Assembly (NCBI GenBank): GCA_964507305.1
Contig: CAZDPQ010000001.1
Span: 1 to 64,000, forward strand
Origin: JAQVYV01 sp964507305
GTDB lineage: Bacteria > Bacillota > Clostridia > Saccharofermentanales > UBA5734
DNA length: 64,000 bases
Direction: 5' to 3'
Positions 1-7,678 of the stretch are shown here, one piece after another. The notes beneath the pieces are model-generated. The model was not told the DNA's origin. It saw only the letters and a list, made by a program, of their open reading frames with translations, and ran no database searches. The first letter of the stretch is position 1, and every line of letters starts with the position of its first letter. Position numbers and translations under genes: made by a program.

Positions 1-42
1 TAAAATAGCATTTCCCGTTGTGAAATCCTCTTTTCAACTCTT

Positions 43-118
43 TGGAGCTGGTGAACGGATTCGAACCCCCGACCTGCTGTTTACAAAACAGCTGCTCTAC
101 CGGCTGAGCTACACCAGC
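43..118 (-). tRNA. tRNA-Thr (anticodon TGT), CCA encoded
   Basis: Read on the minus strand the segment folds as a cloverleaf: acceptor GCTGGTG/CACCAGC, D stem GCTC/GAGC, anticodon stem GCTGT/ACAGC around loop TTTGTAA, and a T loop TTCGAAT. The anticodon TGT reads ACA (Thr). The discriminator is T and a CCA tail is encoded at 43-45. The T stem has weak pairs (a G-G mismatch and two G-T), which lowers certainty about folding but not identity. Confidence 0.93.
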
Positions 119-148
119 ATGTCGTGCGCCCCGCCGGGCGCACGTCTG

Positions 149-177
149 ATTCTAATGGCTAGTGGCATGAATGTCAA
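149..177 (-). promoter_or_regulatory. promoter of tRNA-Thr
   Basis: On the minus strand TTGACA (172-177) is followed after 17 bases by TAGAAT (149-154), a near-consensus sigma-A promoter about 30 bases before the tRNA. A perfect 8-bp inverted repeat (124-131 with 136-143) lies between the promoter and the tRNA and is probably removed during 5' processing. Confidence 0.75.
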
Positions 178-231
178 GAAAACACCGCTGCGGCAGAAGG
201 ATTGCTCCTGCTGCCATCACGATATCCCGGA

Positions 232-438
232 TCAGCCCTTCTGCGCAAAAAAATCGTTGAGTTCCTTGATCAGGATGTCGCAGTCCATGCCATGCACTTC
301 ACAGGCTTCCTCAAGGGTCTCCCCCGAAGACATCGCACAGCCGAGGCAATGCAGCCCGTTTTTGAAAAAAATCGGCACGGTGCCGCGGTCCAGGTCCAGG
401 ACATCGGAAATCACCATATCCTTTGTGATCTCAGTCAT
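232..438 (-). CDS. DUF1858 small disulfide-domain protein
   Basis: A 68-residue protein matching the DUF1858 / hybrid-cluster-associated redox disulfide family: an N-terminal stretch resembling ITKDMVISDVLD, then a CLGC pair in the middle and a short helical tail. The family is a small cytosolic domain with a conserved Cys pair, often attached to or encoded near redox enzymes; its precise reaction is not established. The ATG at 438 is chosen because AAGGAGG lies 7 bases upstream, whereas the GTG two codons earlier overlaps that site. It has its own promoter (565-593) and is followed by tRNA-Thr. Confidence 0.85.
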   Translation of the reverse strand: MTEITKDMVISDVLDLDRGTVPIFFKNGLHCLGCAMSSGETLEEACEVHGMDCDILIKELNDFFAQKG

Positions 439-564
439 ACTCACACCTCCTTGTTCTGAAAATATGCCTTAAAAGAACATCCTGGCACTCGTAAAGAGGC
501 ATTTTGATTCTTTCAATTCATTCCAAACCTCATGTTCCGCAGGATCACCTGCCGGAACGATCCA

Positions 565-593
565 ATTGTACTATAGAAACGAAAATTCGGCAA
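565..593 (-). promoter_or_regulatory. promoter upstream of the DUF1858 gene
   Basis: Minus strand TTGCCG (588-593), 17-base spacer, TACAAT (565-570). An inverted repeat (GTTCCG...CGGAAC, about 536-560) lies in the resulting leader of about 120 bases. I see no known riboswitch there. Confidence 0.55.
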
Positions 594-654
594 TGCATCC
601 GTAAGCGCGGGTACCGTGCCGGGATCAGCGCTGCGTCAGCGGCGTCTGCGCCGT

Positions 655-1206
655 TCAGATGATCCGGTAGCGGTCCCGGTTGATCCGGTACAGGTCGTTC
701 CCCTCCGGATCGATGAGGACGATGGCCGGGAAATCTTCTACATACAGTCTGCGGATCGCTTCCGTCCCGAGCTCGGGGAACGCCACGACCTCGGAGGAAC
801 GGATGCATCCCGCGATCAGAGCCGCGGCGCCCCCTGTCGCGCCGAGGTACGCAGCGCCGTATTGCCGGATCGCGTCGCATGTCGCCTCATCCCTGTCGCC
901 TTTGCCGATCATACAGGCAAGCCCGTTTGCAATCAGCAGGGGGGCGTACTTGTCCATCCGGCAGGAAGTGGTGGGGCCCGCCGAACCGATCGGCCGGCCG
1001 GGTTTCGCCGGGCAGGGGCCGGTATAGTAGATCGTCGCGCCGGCAAGGCCGACCGGAAGGCTGTCCCCCCGCAGAAGCATCTCATAGAGGAGCTTGTGTG
1101 CCGCGTCCCTGGCGGTGTAAAGCGTGCCGGTGAGCAGGAGCCTGTCTCCCGTGTGAAGGGTCCTCAGCTTTTCTTGTGTCCATGGCAGGGTTATCTTTTC
1201 TCTCAT
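655..1206 (-). CDS. fumB: class I fumarate hydratase, beta subunit (C-terminal-type domain)
   Basis: 183 residues, the size of the swivelling beta subunit of two-subunit iron-sulfur fumarases and L-tartrate dehydratases. Visible family motifs are the TGPCPA segment, GSAGPTTS, RMD and the GKG...GAAYLGATGGAAAL stretch. With the alpha subunit it hydrates fumarate to malate in the cytosol. Fumarate is the more likely substrate than tartrate, but sequence alone does not settle this. It follows the alpha gene by 117 bases, a gap that contains a 19-bp tandem repeat; the ribosome site before its ATG is weak. The symbol follows clostridial two-subunit usage and is not E. coli FumB. Confidence 0.88.
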   Translation of the reverse strand: MREKITLPWTQEKLRTLHTGDRLLLTGTLYTARDAAHKLLYEMLLRGDSLPVGLAGATIYYTGPCPAKPGRPIGSAGPTTSCRMDKYAPLLIANGLACMIGKGDRDEATCDAIRQYGAAYLGATGGAAALIAGCIRSSEVVAFPELGTEAIRRLYVEDFPAIVLIDPEGNDLYRINRDRYRII

Positions 1207-1249
1207 ACTCCATGTCCCGTTCTATGGCGAATCACAGGGCCTGTCAGCA

Positions 1250-1306
1250 GACTCATTCGTCTGCTGCGGACGTATTCGTCCGCGACGGACGCGTTCATCC
1301 GCGGCG
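1250..1306. repeat. three 19-bp degenerate tandem repeats between fumA and fumB
   Basis: Units 1250-1268, 1269-1287 and 1288-1306 share the pattern GACNNNTTCRTCYGCNNCG. The first two each form a small perfect hairpin (stem CAGCAGAC/GTCTGCTG at 1244-1265, then GCGGAC/GTCCGC at 1267-1284). The repeats lie in the transcribed spacer of the fumarase operon. Confidence 0.7.
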
Positions 1307-1323
1307 GGCGTGCGCCCGGAATA

Positions 1324-2169
1324 TCAGATGCGCCCCGATGCATGCCGTGTGGCATGGCAGCTCACATTCACCGCGACCGGAAGGCCCGCGATGTGGGTCG
1401 GATAGGTCTCGATGTGCACGGCCAGCGCGGTGCATCGGCCGCCGAGGCCGCCGGGTCCGATCCCTGTCCGGTTGACCGCGTCCAGAAGCTCCTGCTCCAG
1501 CACGGCGATATGGCCGAGCGGGCTGCGGGAGCCGACATCCCGAAGGAGGGCTTTCTTCGCGAGGAGAGCGACCTTCTCCATCGTCCCACCGATGCCGATC
1601 CCCAGGATGACCGGGGGGCAGGGGTTGGCACCCGCCCGGAGGACTGTGTCCAGGACGAACGAGCGGACCCCCTCGATGCCGTCCGCGGGCTTGAGCATCT
1701 TGAGCGCGCTCATATTTTCACTGCCGAAGCCCTTCGGCGCGACAACGGCCTCGAAGCCGTCTCCCGGAACGATCTCCGTGTACAGGACGGGAGGTGTATT
1801 GTCCCCTGTATTGGTCCGGACCAGAGGATCGCCGACAACGGAAGCCCGGAGATAACCCTGCGTATAGCCATCCGAAACGCCCCGGCAGACGGCGTCCCAC
1901 AGGCTGCCGCCCGTGATGTGGACGTCCTGGCCGATCTGCAGGAAGATCACGGTCATACCGGTATCCTGGCAGACGGGAGACATGTCCCCGGCCGCGATCC
2001 GGATGTTCTCCGCGATGTCCTCGAGCACGGCCTGCCCTTCGGGTGAAACCTCATCCCGGCGCGCCTGCTCGATGGCGCCGCGGATGTCGTCGCCGATCCT
2101 GCAGTTGGCGTCGATGCACAGGCGCTTCACCAGCGCGGTGATCTCTTCGCATCGGATCTCTCGGATCAT
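1324..2169 (-). CDS. fumA: class I fumarate hydratase, alpha subunit
   Basis: 281 residues containing the oxygen-labile [4Fe-4S] domain. The three expected cluster cysteines are seen in SPVCQDTG, NPCPP and NVSCHATRH. Conserved stretches GGSLWDAV, NTGDNTPPVLYTEIVPGD and GGTMEKVALLAKKAL match the alpha subunit of heterodimeric fumarase. The start at 2169 is preferred to an ATG 45 bases upstream because AGGAG sits about 10 bases before it and the protein begins like its relatives (MIREI). It is followed by the beta subunit; together they interconvert fumarate and malate in an anaerobic partial TCA route. Confidence 0.9.
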   Translation of the reverse strand: MIREIRCEEITALVKRLCIDANCRIGDDIRGAIEQARRDEVSPEGQAVLEDIAENIRIAAGDMSPVCQDTGMTVIFLQIGQDVHITGGSLWDAVCRGVSDGYTQGYLRASVVGDPLVRTNTGDNTPPVLYTEIVPGDGFEAVVAPKGFGSENMSALKMLKPADGIEGVRSFVLDTVLRAGANPCPPVILGIGIGGTMEKVALLAKKALLRDVGSRSPLGHIAVLEQELLDAVNRTGIGPGGLGGRCTALAVHIETYPTHIAGLPVAVNVSCHATRHASGRI

Positions 2170-2268
2170 GAACCGTCTCCTGTATGCCGGGCTTCGTTCG
2201 GAAGAAACATCCATAGTATACCAGATACGTCCGGGAATGTTGAGGGGGCTTGCCGAAAAGGGTGAAAA

Positions 2269-2853
2269 TCATTCGCCGCTCTCCCCGGGGATGTCCGAAG
2301 ACAGGGCGATGGTGATCTTCTCCGCAATGTCGAGAAGGATGCAGAGGAAGGACTTCGGGCTCGGCTTGCGGTCCGAGTAGGCCGACCGGCCGATCGCGTA
2401 GCGGATGTCGCGGTCGATCTGGAATCCCTTGCAGTTGTACATCCGCGACAGCTCGGGGTAAATGGTCTTCGAAATCGGGCTGATCAGGGTGTCGTCCTCC
2501 AGAAGCCTGCCCAGGATGAACTTGATGTACCGGTATCCCTTCAGGTGGCTCGGGATCCCGCTGATCTCCAGGGCCTTGTCGATCGCGGCGAACCGGTGCT
2601 CGAAGATCCTGCCGTACTTCGTCCGGTTCCGGTCGGAAAGCTTCCGCGCGACGTGGTCGATATTCCTGGAAAGGCCGGGGATCCCGCACCGCCCGTCGAC
2701 GATGTAGTGTTCGTGTCCCATCGAGTCGGAAAAAGACAGGTGGCCATTCCGCTTCATGATCGACGAAACCTTCTCCATGAGGTCCTTGTCGGACGATGCC
2801 AGATGAAACGAGATGTCCTGGGAAGGAAAGCGATTCTTGCCGCAATTGTCCAA
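2269..2853 (-). CDS. Spo0A C-terminal (effector) domain protein without a recognisable receiver
   Basis: 194 residues starting at TTG, chosen because GGAGGTG lies 7 bases upstream. Residues of about 105-175 resemble the Spo0A DNA-binding domain: a GIPSHLKGYRYIK segment (Spo0A has GxPAHIKGYxYLR), followed by helices matching LLEDD...SKTIYPELSRMY and DIRYAIGRSAY. The first 100 residues do not show the receiver Asp, so this is not canonical Spo0A (about 260 residues). By family the effector domain binds DNA and activates or represses early sporulation genes; what this shortened version binds is unknown. It is a single gene between fumA and rpsI. Alternatively it is a diverged receiver fused to the effector domain. 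Confidence 0.7.
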   Translation of the reverse strand: MDNCGKNRFPSQDISFHLASSDKDLMEKVSSIMKRNGHLSFSDSMGHEHYIVDGRCGIPGLSRNIDHVARKLSDRNRTKYGRIFEHRFAAIDKALEISGIPSHLKGYRYIKFILGRLLEDDTLISPISKTIYPELSRMYNCKGFQIDRDIRYAIGRSAYSDRKPSPKSFLCILLDIAEKITIALSSDIPGESGE

Positions 2854-3009
2854 ATAGACTCACCTCCGAACTGATCATGCCCCTATTTTGCAGAATCAGA
2901 GGGGCTGCCGCAATAGGATATGGGCCAAAAAGCGACTACAAATTCATACAAAAATTCCGGCGTACCGGAAAGCTTCCGTCCTTATGCCGCGGATCGGCCG
3001 GCGGATCTG

Positions 3010-3048
3010 AAAAAAACTCCGGGATCCCCTGATGGGAGATCCCGGAGT
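3010..3048 (-). terminator. intrinsic terminator of rplM-rpsI
   Basis: A perfect 11-bp inverted repeat ACTCCGGGATC (3016-3026) with GATCCCGGAGT (3038-3048), followed on the minus strand by a run of T (fwd A-run 3010-3016). It lies about 90 bases beyond the rpsI stop. Confidence 0.88.
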
Positions 3049-3135
3049 CATGGACCGGAAACATGCCGCGCGCCCCGCGGCCGGAAAAATCCCCGGTATA
3101 TGCGCAGCCATGCGCCGCGCCGTCCCGGAAGGAAA

Positions 3136-3552
3136 TCACCTCTTGGAAAACTGGGAAGCCTTGCGCGCTTTCTTGAGACCGTACTTCTTGCGCTCTTTCA
3201 TACGCGAATCCCGGGTAAGGTATCCCGCCCTCTTGAGGGGGATCTTGAAATTCTCGGTGTCGGCCTTGACAAGAGCCCTCGCGAGCCCGTGGCGGATCGC
3301 GCCGGCCTGGCCGGAAAGTCCGCCGCCGATGGCCTTGCAGATGATGTCGAAGCTGTCGGCGGTCCCGGTGAGGACCAGCGGCTGCCGGACGATGATCTTG
3401 AGTGTCTCGATGCCGAAATAGTCGTCGATGCCCTTGCTGTTGATCGTGATGGCGCCCTTGCCCGGCACGATGCGCACGCAGGCGACGGCGCTCTTGCGGC
3501 GTCCTGTCCCGTAGAAGAAAACGGTTTTGCTTGATTTAGACTTGGTGACCAT
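3136..3552 (-). CDS. rpsI: 30S ribosomal protein S9
   Basis: 138 residues ending in the diagnostic SQFSKR tail that reaches the ribosomal P site. The body shows FYGTGRRKSAVA and the AGAIRHGLARAL motif of S9. It is a structural protein of the small-subunit head. The ATG at 3552 is preceded by GGGGAGG. It sits 20 bases after rplM, the universal L13-S9 pair, and the shared transcript ends at the hairpin at 3010-3048. Confidence 0.98.
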   Translation of the reverse strand: MVTKSKSSKTVFFYGTGRRKSAVACVRIVPGKGAITINSKGIDDYFGIETLKIIVRQPLVLTGTADSFDIICKAIGGGLSGQAGAIRHGLARALVKADTENFKIPLKRAGYLTRDSRMKERKKYGLKKARKASQFSKR

Positions 3553-3572
3553 GGATGATTTTCCTCCCCTGC

Positions 3573-4007
3573 TTACACATTCAACTCAAGAGCGATAGGC
3601 TGTTGAGCCGTCTGCTCATGGTTCGGTCCTGCATATACGAAAAGCTTGCGGTACATGGCGCGGCCGAGCGCGTTCTTGGGAAGCATGCCCTTGACCGCCA
3701 GCTCGATCACTTTCTCCGGCTTCTTCGCCACCATGTCCCGGTAGGAAGTCTCCTTGAGGCCTCCGGGATATCCCGTATTGTAACGGTACATCTTCTGGTC
3801 CAGCTTGCTGCCCGTCAGTACGATCTTCGACGCGTTGACCACGATCACATAGTCGCCGGCATCCATGTACGGTGAAAACTCGGGCTTGTTCTTTCCCCTC
3901 AATATCGATGCGACCTCGCTCGCCAGCCTGCCCAGAACCTTGCCGTCCGCGTCGACCACATACCATTTCCGGACGACCTCGGCGGGTTTTGTCACATAAG
4001 TGCTCAT
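3573..4007 (-). CDS. rplM: 50S ribosomal protein L13
   Basis: 144 residues with the L13 hallmarks KWYVVDADGKVLGRLAS, GDYVIVVNA, YPGGLKE and GMLPKNALGR. It is an early-assembly protein of the large subunit. GGAGG precedes the ATG. It is first in the rplM-rpsI operon, with its own strong promoter and a leader hairpin (4043-4070), so it is a candidate for autoregulation by L13. Confidence 0.98.
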   Translation of the reverse strand: MSTYVTKPAEVVRKWYVVDADGKVLGRLASEVASILRGKNKPEFSPYMDAGDYVIVVNASKIVLTGSKLDQKMYRYNTGYPGGLKETSYRDMVAKKPEKVIELAVKGMLPKNALGRAMYRKLFVYAGPNHEQTAQQPIALELNV

Positions 4008-4042
4008 ATTCAGCGTTCCTCCAATATTCCAGTGTATCCAAT

Positions 4043-4070
4043 GAAAAAAACCGGCGCGTCTGCACGCGCC
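4043..4070 (-). promoter_or_regulatory. L13 leader-type hairpin at the 5' end of the rplM mRNA
   Basis: On the transcript, a perfect 7-bp stem GGCGCGT/ACGCGCC with a 4-base loop is followed by GG and seven T. The predicted start site from the promoter at 4076-4104 falls at the first bases of this stem, so the hairpin is the extreme 5' end of the message. Low-GC Gram-positives carry an autoregulatory L13 leader at this place; assignment here rests on position and shape, not on an Rfam match. Confidence 0.5.
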
Positions 4071-4075
4071 TGACC

Positions 4076-4104
4076 ATCATAATACGGATCCTCCGGGATG
4101 TCAA
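4076..4104 (-). promoter_or_regulatory. promoter of rplM-rpsI
   Basis: Minus strand consensus TTGACA (4099-4104), exactly 17 bases, then TATGAT (4076-4081). This is one of the best sigma-A matches in the window, as expected for ribosomal protein genes. Confidence 0.85.
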
Positions 4105-4203
4105 TAGATCATTTCAAATAGAAAGCTGGATCTCCATTTTTCTCCGTTTTCCTCGTTTTTTCTACAAAACACCATCTGCGGGACCCCTTCCGGGCGACGG
4201 CTT

Positions 4204-4755
4204 TCATCGCTTCCGGATCTGCAATCGGCTGATCATGAGGTAGGACATCAGCAGCGCGATCAGGGCGGTCCAGACGCTGTGCAGCGGCGTGAGCCTCTCC
4301 CGGGACAGGAGAAAACAGTTGAAAAGGTTGACGAGCGACATCAGGGCTCCCGCGATGGTGATCGGCATGCCCGTGAAGACATTGTCGAATGCGGTCGAAT
4401 TGAACCGGGCGAGCCGGAAAGCTCCGGCCAGCGGATAAAGGATGCACACAAGAGCGCCCGCGAGTCCGAGCGTGTCGAGCCCGAGCCTCCACGCCGCCAC
4501 GATCGGAGCGACGCCGAACGATACGAGATCCGCCAGCGAATCGAGCTCTTTGCCCAGCAGGGAAACCGCGTTGAGCCTGCGCGCGACCTTGCCGTCAAGC
4601 CTGTCGGTGACCGCCGCGAAGGTCACCAGGAAGGATGCGATGAAAAGCATGTCGGGCGTCGCGCCGGGTTCCGAGACGATCAGCAGGGAGACCAGCCCGA
4701 GCGAAAGGTTGGACAGCGTGATGAGGTTGGGCCAGACGATGCGCGATACTTTCAC
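4204..4755 (-). CDS. pssA: CDP-diacylglycerol-serine O-phosphatidyltransferase
   Basis: 183 residues, hydrophobic throughout. The CDP-alcohol phosphotransferase motif D-x2-DG-x2-AR-x8-G-x3-D-x3-D is present as DRLDGKVARRLN...GKELDSLAD. It joins serine to CDP-diacylglycerol at the membrane to make phosphatidylserine. The GTG at 4755 is chosen because it overlaps the psd stop codon (GTGA), the usual translational coupling; upstream in-frame sequence is psd antiframe. Downstream is the separate rplM promoter. Serine specificity follows from the neighbouring decarboxylase. Confidence 0.9.
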   Translation of the reverse strand: MKVSRIVWPNLITLSNLSLGLVSLLIVSEPGATPDMLFIASFLVTFAAVTDRLDGKVARRLNAVSLLGKELDSLADLVSFGVAPIVAAWRLGLDTLGLAGALVCILYPLAGAFRLARFNSTAFDNVFTGMPITIAGALMSLVNLFNCFLLSRERLTPLHSVWTALIALLMSYLMISRLQIRKR

Positions 4756-5402
4756 CTGCGGTACCCCAGGACCGTGACGGCCGCCCGGACTTTCTGCCCC
4801 GGCACGGCAAGGATCTCCGTCCCGTACGGGACGAGGAGTTGCGTGCACGAACCGAACCGGATGTACCCGAAGGATCCGGAACGCCGGACCGTATCACCCG
4901 GGCGGACAAACCAGACGATCCTCCGGGCGATGAACCCCGTGATCTGGCGGACAACAGCCCTGAAGCCGTCTGCGTCCTCGATGGCGACCGTGTTGCGCTC
5001 ATTGAGCGCGGACGCGTGGCTCTTGAAGGCCGGCAGCATCGCTCCCTCCCGGTAGTGCTGGTACACGACTGTCCCGCCGATCGGGCAGCGGTTGACGTGC
5101 ACGTTGAAAAGCGAAAGAAAAATCGTGACACACACCGCCCGCCCGCCGAGAAGCTCCTCCTGCGTTTCTTCGACCGACATGACCATGCCGTCAGCCGGTG
5201 AAACGATCGCTCCGGGCGGGGCCTCGTCCCTGCGCGCCGGGTTGCGGAAAAAAAACAGCAAAAACGCCAGGGGCGGCAGGAAAAGACAGGCGGCCGGAAC
5301 CGACCATACGGCTGCCAGCGCGCCGGCCGCGAGCGGGATCAGGGCATACAGGAGCCCGTCCGTCAGGATCGGGAAAGCGGTCGGGGTCCGGTCCGTGTAC
5401 AT
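4752..5402 (-). CDS. psd: phosphatidylserine decarboxylase proenzyme
   Basis: 216 residues, matching the short Psd-A/Psd-related class. It has N-terminal membrane segments (about residues 12-55), FFRNPARR, SPADG, LSLFNVHVNR and near the C-terminus a FGS motif where self-cleavage before Ser would create the pyruvoyl cofactor. It converts phosphatidylserine to phosphatidylethanolamine at the membrane. The ATG at 5402 has AGGAG 11 bases upstream; an in-frame ATG 48 bases earlier lies in the promoter region. It overlaps pssA by 4 bases, so the product of pssA is its substrate. Confidence 0.9.
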   Translation of the reverse strand: MYTDRTPTAFPILTDGLLYALIPLAAGALAAVWSVPAACLFLPPLAFLLFFFRNPARRDEAPPGAIVSPADGMVMSVEETQEELLGGRAVCVTIFLSLFNVHVNRCPIGGTVVYQHYREGAMLPAFKSHASALNERNTVAIEDADGFRAVVRQITGFIARRIVWFVRPGDTVRRSGSFGYIRFGSCTQLLVPYGTEILAVPGQKVRAAVTVLGYRR

Positions 5403-5450
5403 CGAATCATGAACTCCTTGCAGGAAGTCTCGTTGACCATACCACGTCAT

Positions 5451-5478
5451 TTTATATACAAGATGCGCCCGTTGTCAA
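5451..5478 (-). promoter_or_regulatory. promoter of psd-pssA
   Basis: Minus strand TTGACA (5473-5478), 16 bases, TATAAA (5451-5456). It lies directly after the stop codon of the AraC-type gene, so psd-pssA can be expressed independently of it. Confidence 0.65.
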
Positions 5479-5489
5479 CAGATGATCCG

Positions 5490-6386
5490 TCAGGTCCCGC
5501 GCCGGCTCCTGCGGAACGCGGTCGGCGACATGCCGGTCATCCGGGCGAACAGTCCGGAGAAATGCTTGCTGTCGGCATATCCGGACAGCCGGGCGATCTC
5601 GGCGACGCTTTTTTCCGTTTCGCTCAGCATCCGGCAGGCCGCCTCCATGCGCGTCTTCCGGATGAAATCGCCGATCGTGAGGCCGGTCGTCCGCCGGAAA
5701 ACCCGCCCGAGCTGAGCGGGGCTCAGGAAAACCAGGTCCGACAGGTCCCGGATCCTGATGTCCCCGGCGTAGTGCCGCTCCACATGGTCGATGACCGCGG
5801 CGCTCACGGAGGATGACGCGCGGTCCGCCCCCCCGGCCGGGAAAATGTCTCCTCGCTTCCCCGCTTCCCGGAGAATGATGATGATCAGTTCGATCATATG
5901 GGCGCGGATCATCTCGCGGTATCCGGTGTCTTCGGCGGCGTATTCCGCGCAGATGCCGGCAAACAGCATCCGAAGCCGCGCCAGGGTGTCTCCGTCTGCA
6001 TGGATCGCAATGTAGGGAAAGGATTTTTTCAATAAAAACGAACGGAACAGGAAAATGTTCGACAGGGTTTCGGCGCTTTCGCTGCCCGCAAGGCTGTAAT
6101 CGAAAAAATCCGGAAGGAACACGCAATTGCAGACCGTCAGCGGCTGGCCGGCGGCAGGGATGAACTGGTGCCAGACACGGTGATTGATGAGGTAAAGGTC
6201 TCCCTCCCCGCACTCCGAAACGCGGTCGCCGATCCTGTGGGATCCGCTGCCGCTTTCGACGAACGCGATCTCGACATAGTCGTGGGAGTGGTGGTCGGTC
6301 GGCACGGAAAAAGTGACCCGGTTGACGTAGATGTTCGGCCGGAAATTTTTCTTGATATCCGGGATCCTGTAGATGAGTTCTTCCAT
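5490..6386 (-). CDS. AraC family transcriptional regulator
   Basis: 298 residues. The N-terminal half has a cupin-like ligand segment with HSHDYVEIAFVESG and GDLYLINHRVWHQF. The C-terminal 100 residues form the two helix-turn-helix AraC domain (LSPAQLGRVFRRTTG, then GYADSKHFSGLFARMTGMSPTAFR). Such proteins usually activate a nearby sugar or metabolite gene on binding a small ligand. The ATG at 6386 has GGGAGG upstream; the reading frame is open further but without a ribosome site. It is transcribed away from a UroD-like gene 147 bases off, the most likely target. Confidence 0.88.
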   Translation of the reverse strand: MEELIYRIPDIKKNFRPNIYVNRVTFSVPTDHHSHDYVEIAFVESGSGSHRIGDRVSECGEGDLYLINHRVWHQFIPAAGQPLTVCNCVFLPDFFDYSLAGSESAETLSNIFLFRSFLLKKSFPYIAIHADGDTLARLRMLFAGICAEYAAEDTGYREMIRAHMIELIIIILREAGKRGDIFPAGGADRASSSVSAAVIDHVERHYAGDIRIRDLSDLVFLSPAQLGRVFRRTTGLTIGDFIRKTRMEAACRMLSETEKSVAEIARLSGYADSKHFSGLFARMTGMSPTAFRRSRRGT

Positions 6387-6533
6387 CGGCCCTGTGCCTC
6401 CCGGGTCGTCCGCGATGATCGTCCGGCCCACCAAATGGATGGTTTCACCACCCCCCGATCCCCTCATTTTAGCATACTATGGCAGTATGGGCGAAGGGCC
6501 CGGTATAAATGGATAATGAGGGAGGATCGTGAT

Positions 6534-7562
6534 ATGGCCGAAGACCGGTTGAGCAATCGCGAACGTTTCAGGAGGATCCTGGATTTCGAGCCGGTGGACC
6601 GCATGCCCATGATCGAATGGGCTCCTCTGTGGAACCTGACCGAGCAGCGCTGGATCCGCGAGGGGCTGGACACTTCCGGCAAATGGTACGCCGAGATCAC
6701 GCAGTCTCTCGGCATGGATCTGATATCCCAGACCATGATGCCGCTCCGCACGGAGCAGTGCCCGCAGCCGGCCTCCCACGGAGCGGGGATCATCGCGACG
6801 GCGGAAGACTACGACAGGATCCGTCCCTTCCTGTATCCGGAGGACCTGCCCGCGAGGATCGCGCCGTACCTGGATTATTACAAAGCCCGGCATGACAGCG
6901 GCGAAATGGTCTCCTGGATCACGTTCGAGGGCTTTTTCTGGTTTCCCCGGACCCTGTTCGGCATCGAAAACCATTTCTACGCGTTCTACGACGAGCCGGA
7001 GCTGATGTGCCGCATCAACCAGGACCTGACGGATTACATCATCCGGCAGCTGGACGCGATCTGCGCGCTGCAGACGCCCGACTTCATGACCTTCGCCGAA
7101 GATATGTCCTACAACCACGGCCCGATGCTCTCCAAGGAATTGTTCGATACCTTTGTCCTTCCCTTTTACAAACAGCTGATCCCGAAGTTCCGCGAAAAGG
7201 GCATCCGGGTCATCATCGATTCGGACGGCGATGTCACGGAGATGATCCCCTGGCTCATCGAGGCCGGATGCGACGGACTGCTGCCGCTGGAACGGCAGGC
7301 CGGAGTCGATGTCATCGAGCTGAAGAAGCATTTCCCCGATTTCCTCTTTATCGGTGCGTATGACAAGATGGTGATGAAGCACGGCGAAGAAGCGATGCGC
7401 GCCGAATTTGAACGGCTCCTGCCGGCGATGCGGATGGGCGGGTTCATCGCGGCGGTCGATCACCAGACGCCGCCGGACGTCTCCCTCGACACGTACCGGC
7501 TCTATGTACGGCTCCTGCGGGAATATTCCGAAAAAATCGGCGGCCTGACGTTCCGGCCCTGA
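6534..7562 (+). CDS. uroporphyrinogen decarboxylase-family protein (MtaA/UroD-like)
   Basis: 342 residues with UroD superfamily barrel features: NRERFRRILDFEPVDRMPM at the start, a FAEDMSYNHGPMLS segment, HxDGD-type motif here SDGDVTEMIP, and GCDGLLPLERQAG. No other haem genes are nearby, and the Arg-rich substrate motif of true HemE is not seen. Relatives act as methyltransferases on corrinoid proteins or have unknown roles. GGGAGGA precedes the ATG by 7 bases. It is divergent from the AraC regulator. A second, distant paralogue lies at 31570-32625. Confidence 0.8.
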   Translation: MAEDRLSNRERFRRILDFEPVDRMPMIEWAPLWNLTEQRWIREGLDTSGKWYAEITQSLGMDLISQTMMPLRTEQCPQPASHGAGIIATAEDYDRIRPFLYPEDLPARIAPYLDYYKARHDSGEMVSWITFEGFFWFPRTLFGIENHFYAFYDEPELMCRINQDLTDYIIRQLDAICALQTPDFMTFAEDMSYNHGPMLSKELFDTFVLPFYKQLIPKFREKGIRVIIDSDGDVTEMIPWLIEAGCDGLLPLERQAGVDVIELKKHFPDFLFIGAYDKMVMKHGEEAMRAEFERLLPAMRMGGFIAAVDHQTPPDVSLDTYRLYVRLLREYSEKIGGLTFRP

Positions 7563-7591
7563 GCCGCAGTCTTGTGGCCATCCCCTCCCGG

Positions 7592-7620
7592 CGGCGCGGC
7601 GCGCGGCAGGCGCCGGCTTT
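7592..7620 (+). terminator. possible terminator after the UroD-like gene
   Basis: A GC-only stem CGGCGC/GCGCCG (7592-7597 with 7610-7615) is followed by GGC and four T. The T run is short, so termination strength is doubtful. Confidence 0.35.
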
Positions 7621-7623
7621 TGT

Positions 7624-7631
7624 GATATAAT
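7624..7631 (+). promoter_or_regulatory. extended -10 promoter element before birA
   Basis: TGATATAAT (TG one base before TATAAT at 7626-7631), the extended -10 form that can work without a good -35; none is seen here. The predicted start near 7638 coincides with the first ATG of the frame, supporting use of the later ATG at 7679. Confidence 0.5.
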
Positions 7632-7678
7632 CAGACATCATGACAGGGCGCGGCATTGCGCCGGAGACGGGAGAGGAA

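Noticed and set aside
6477..7463. Minus-strand open frame opposite the UroD-like gene
   Set aside because: Shadow of the UroD-like coding sequence; composition follows the codon pattern of the other strand.
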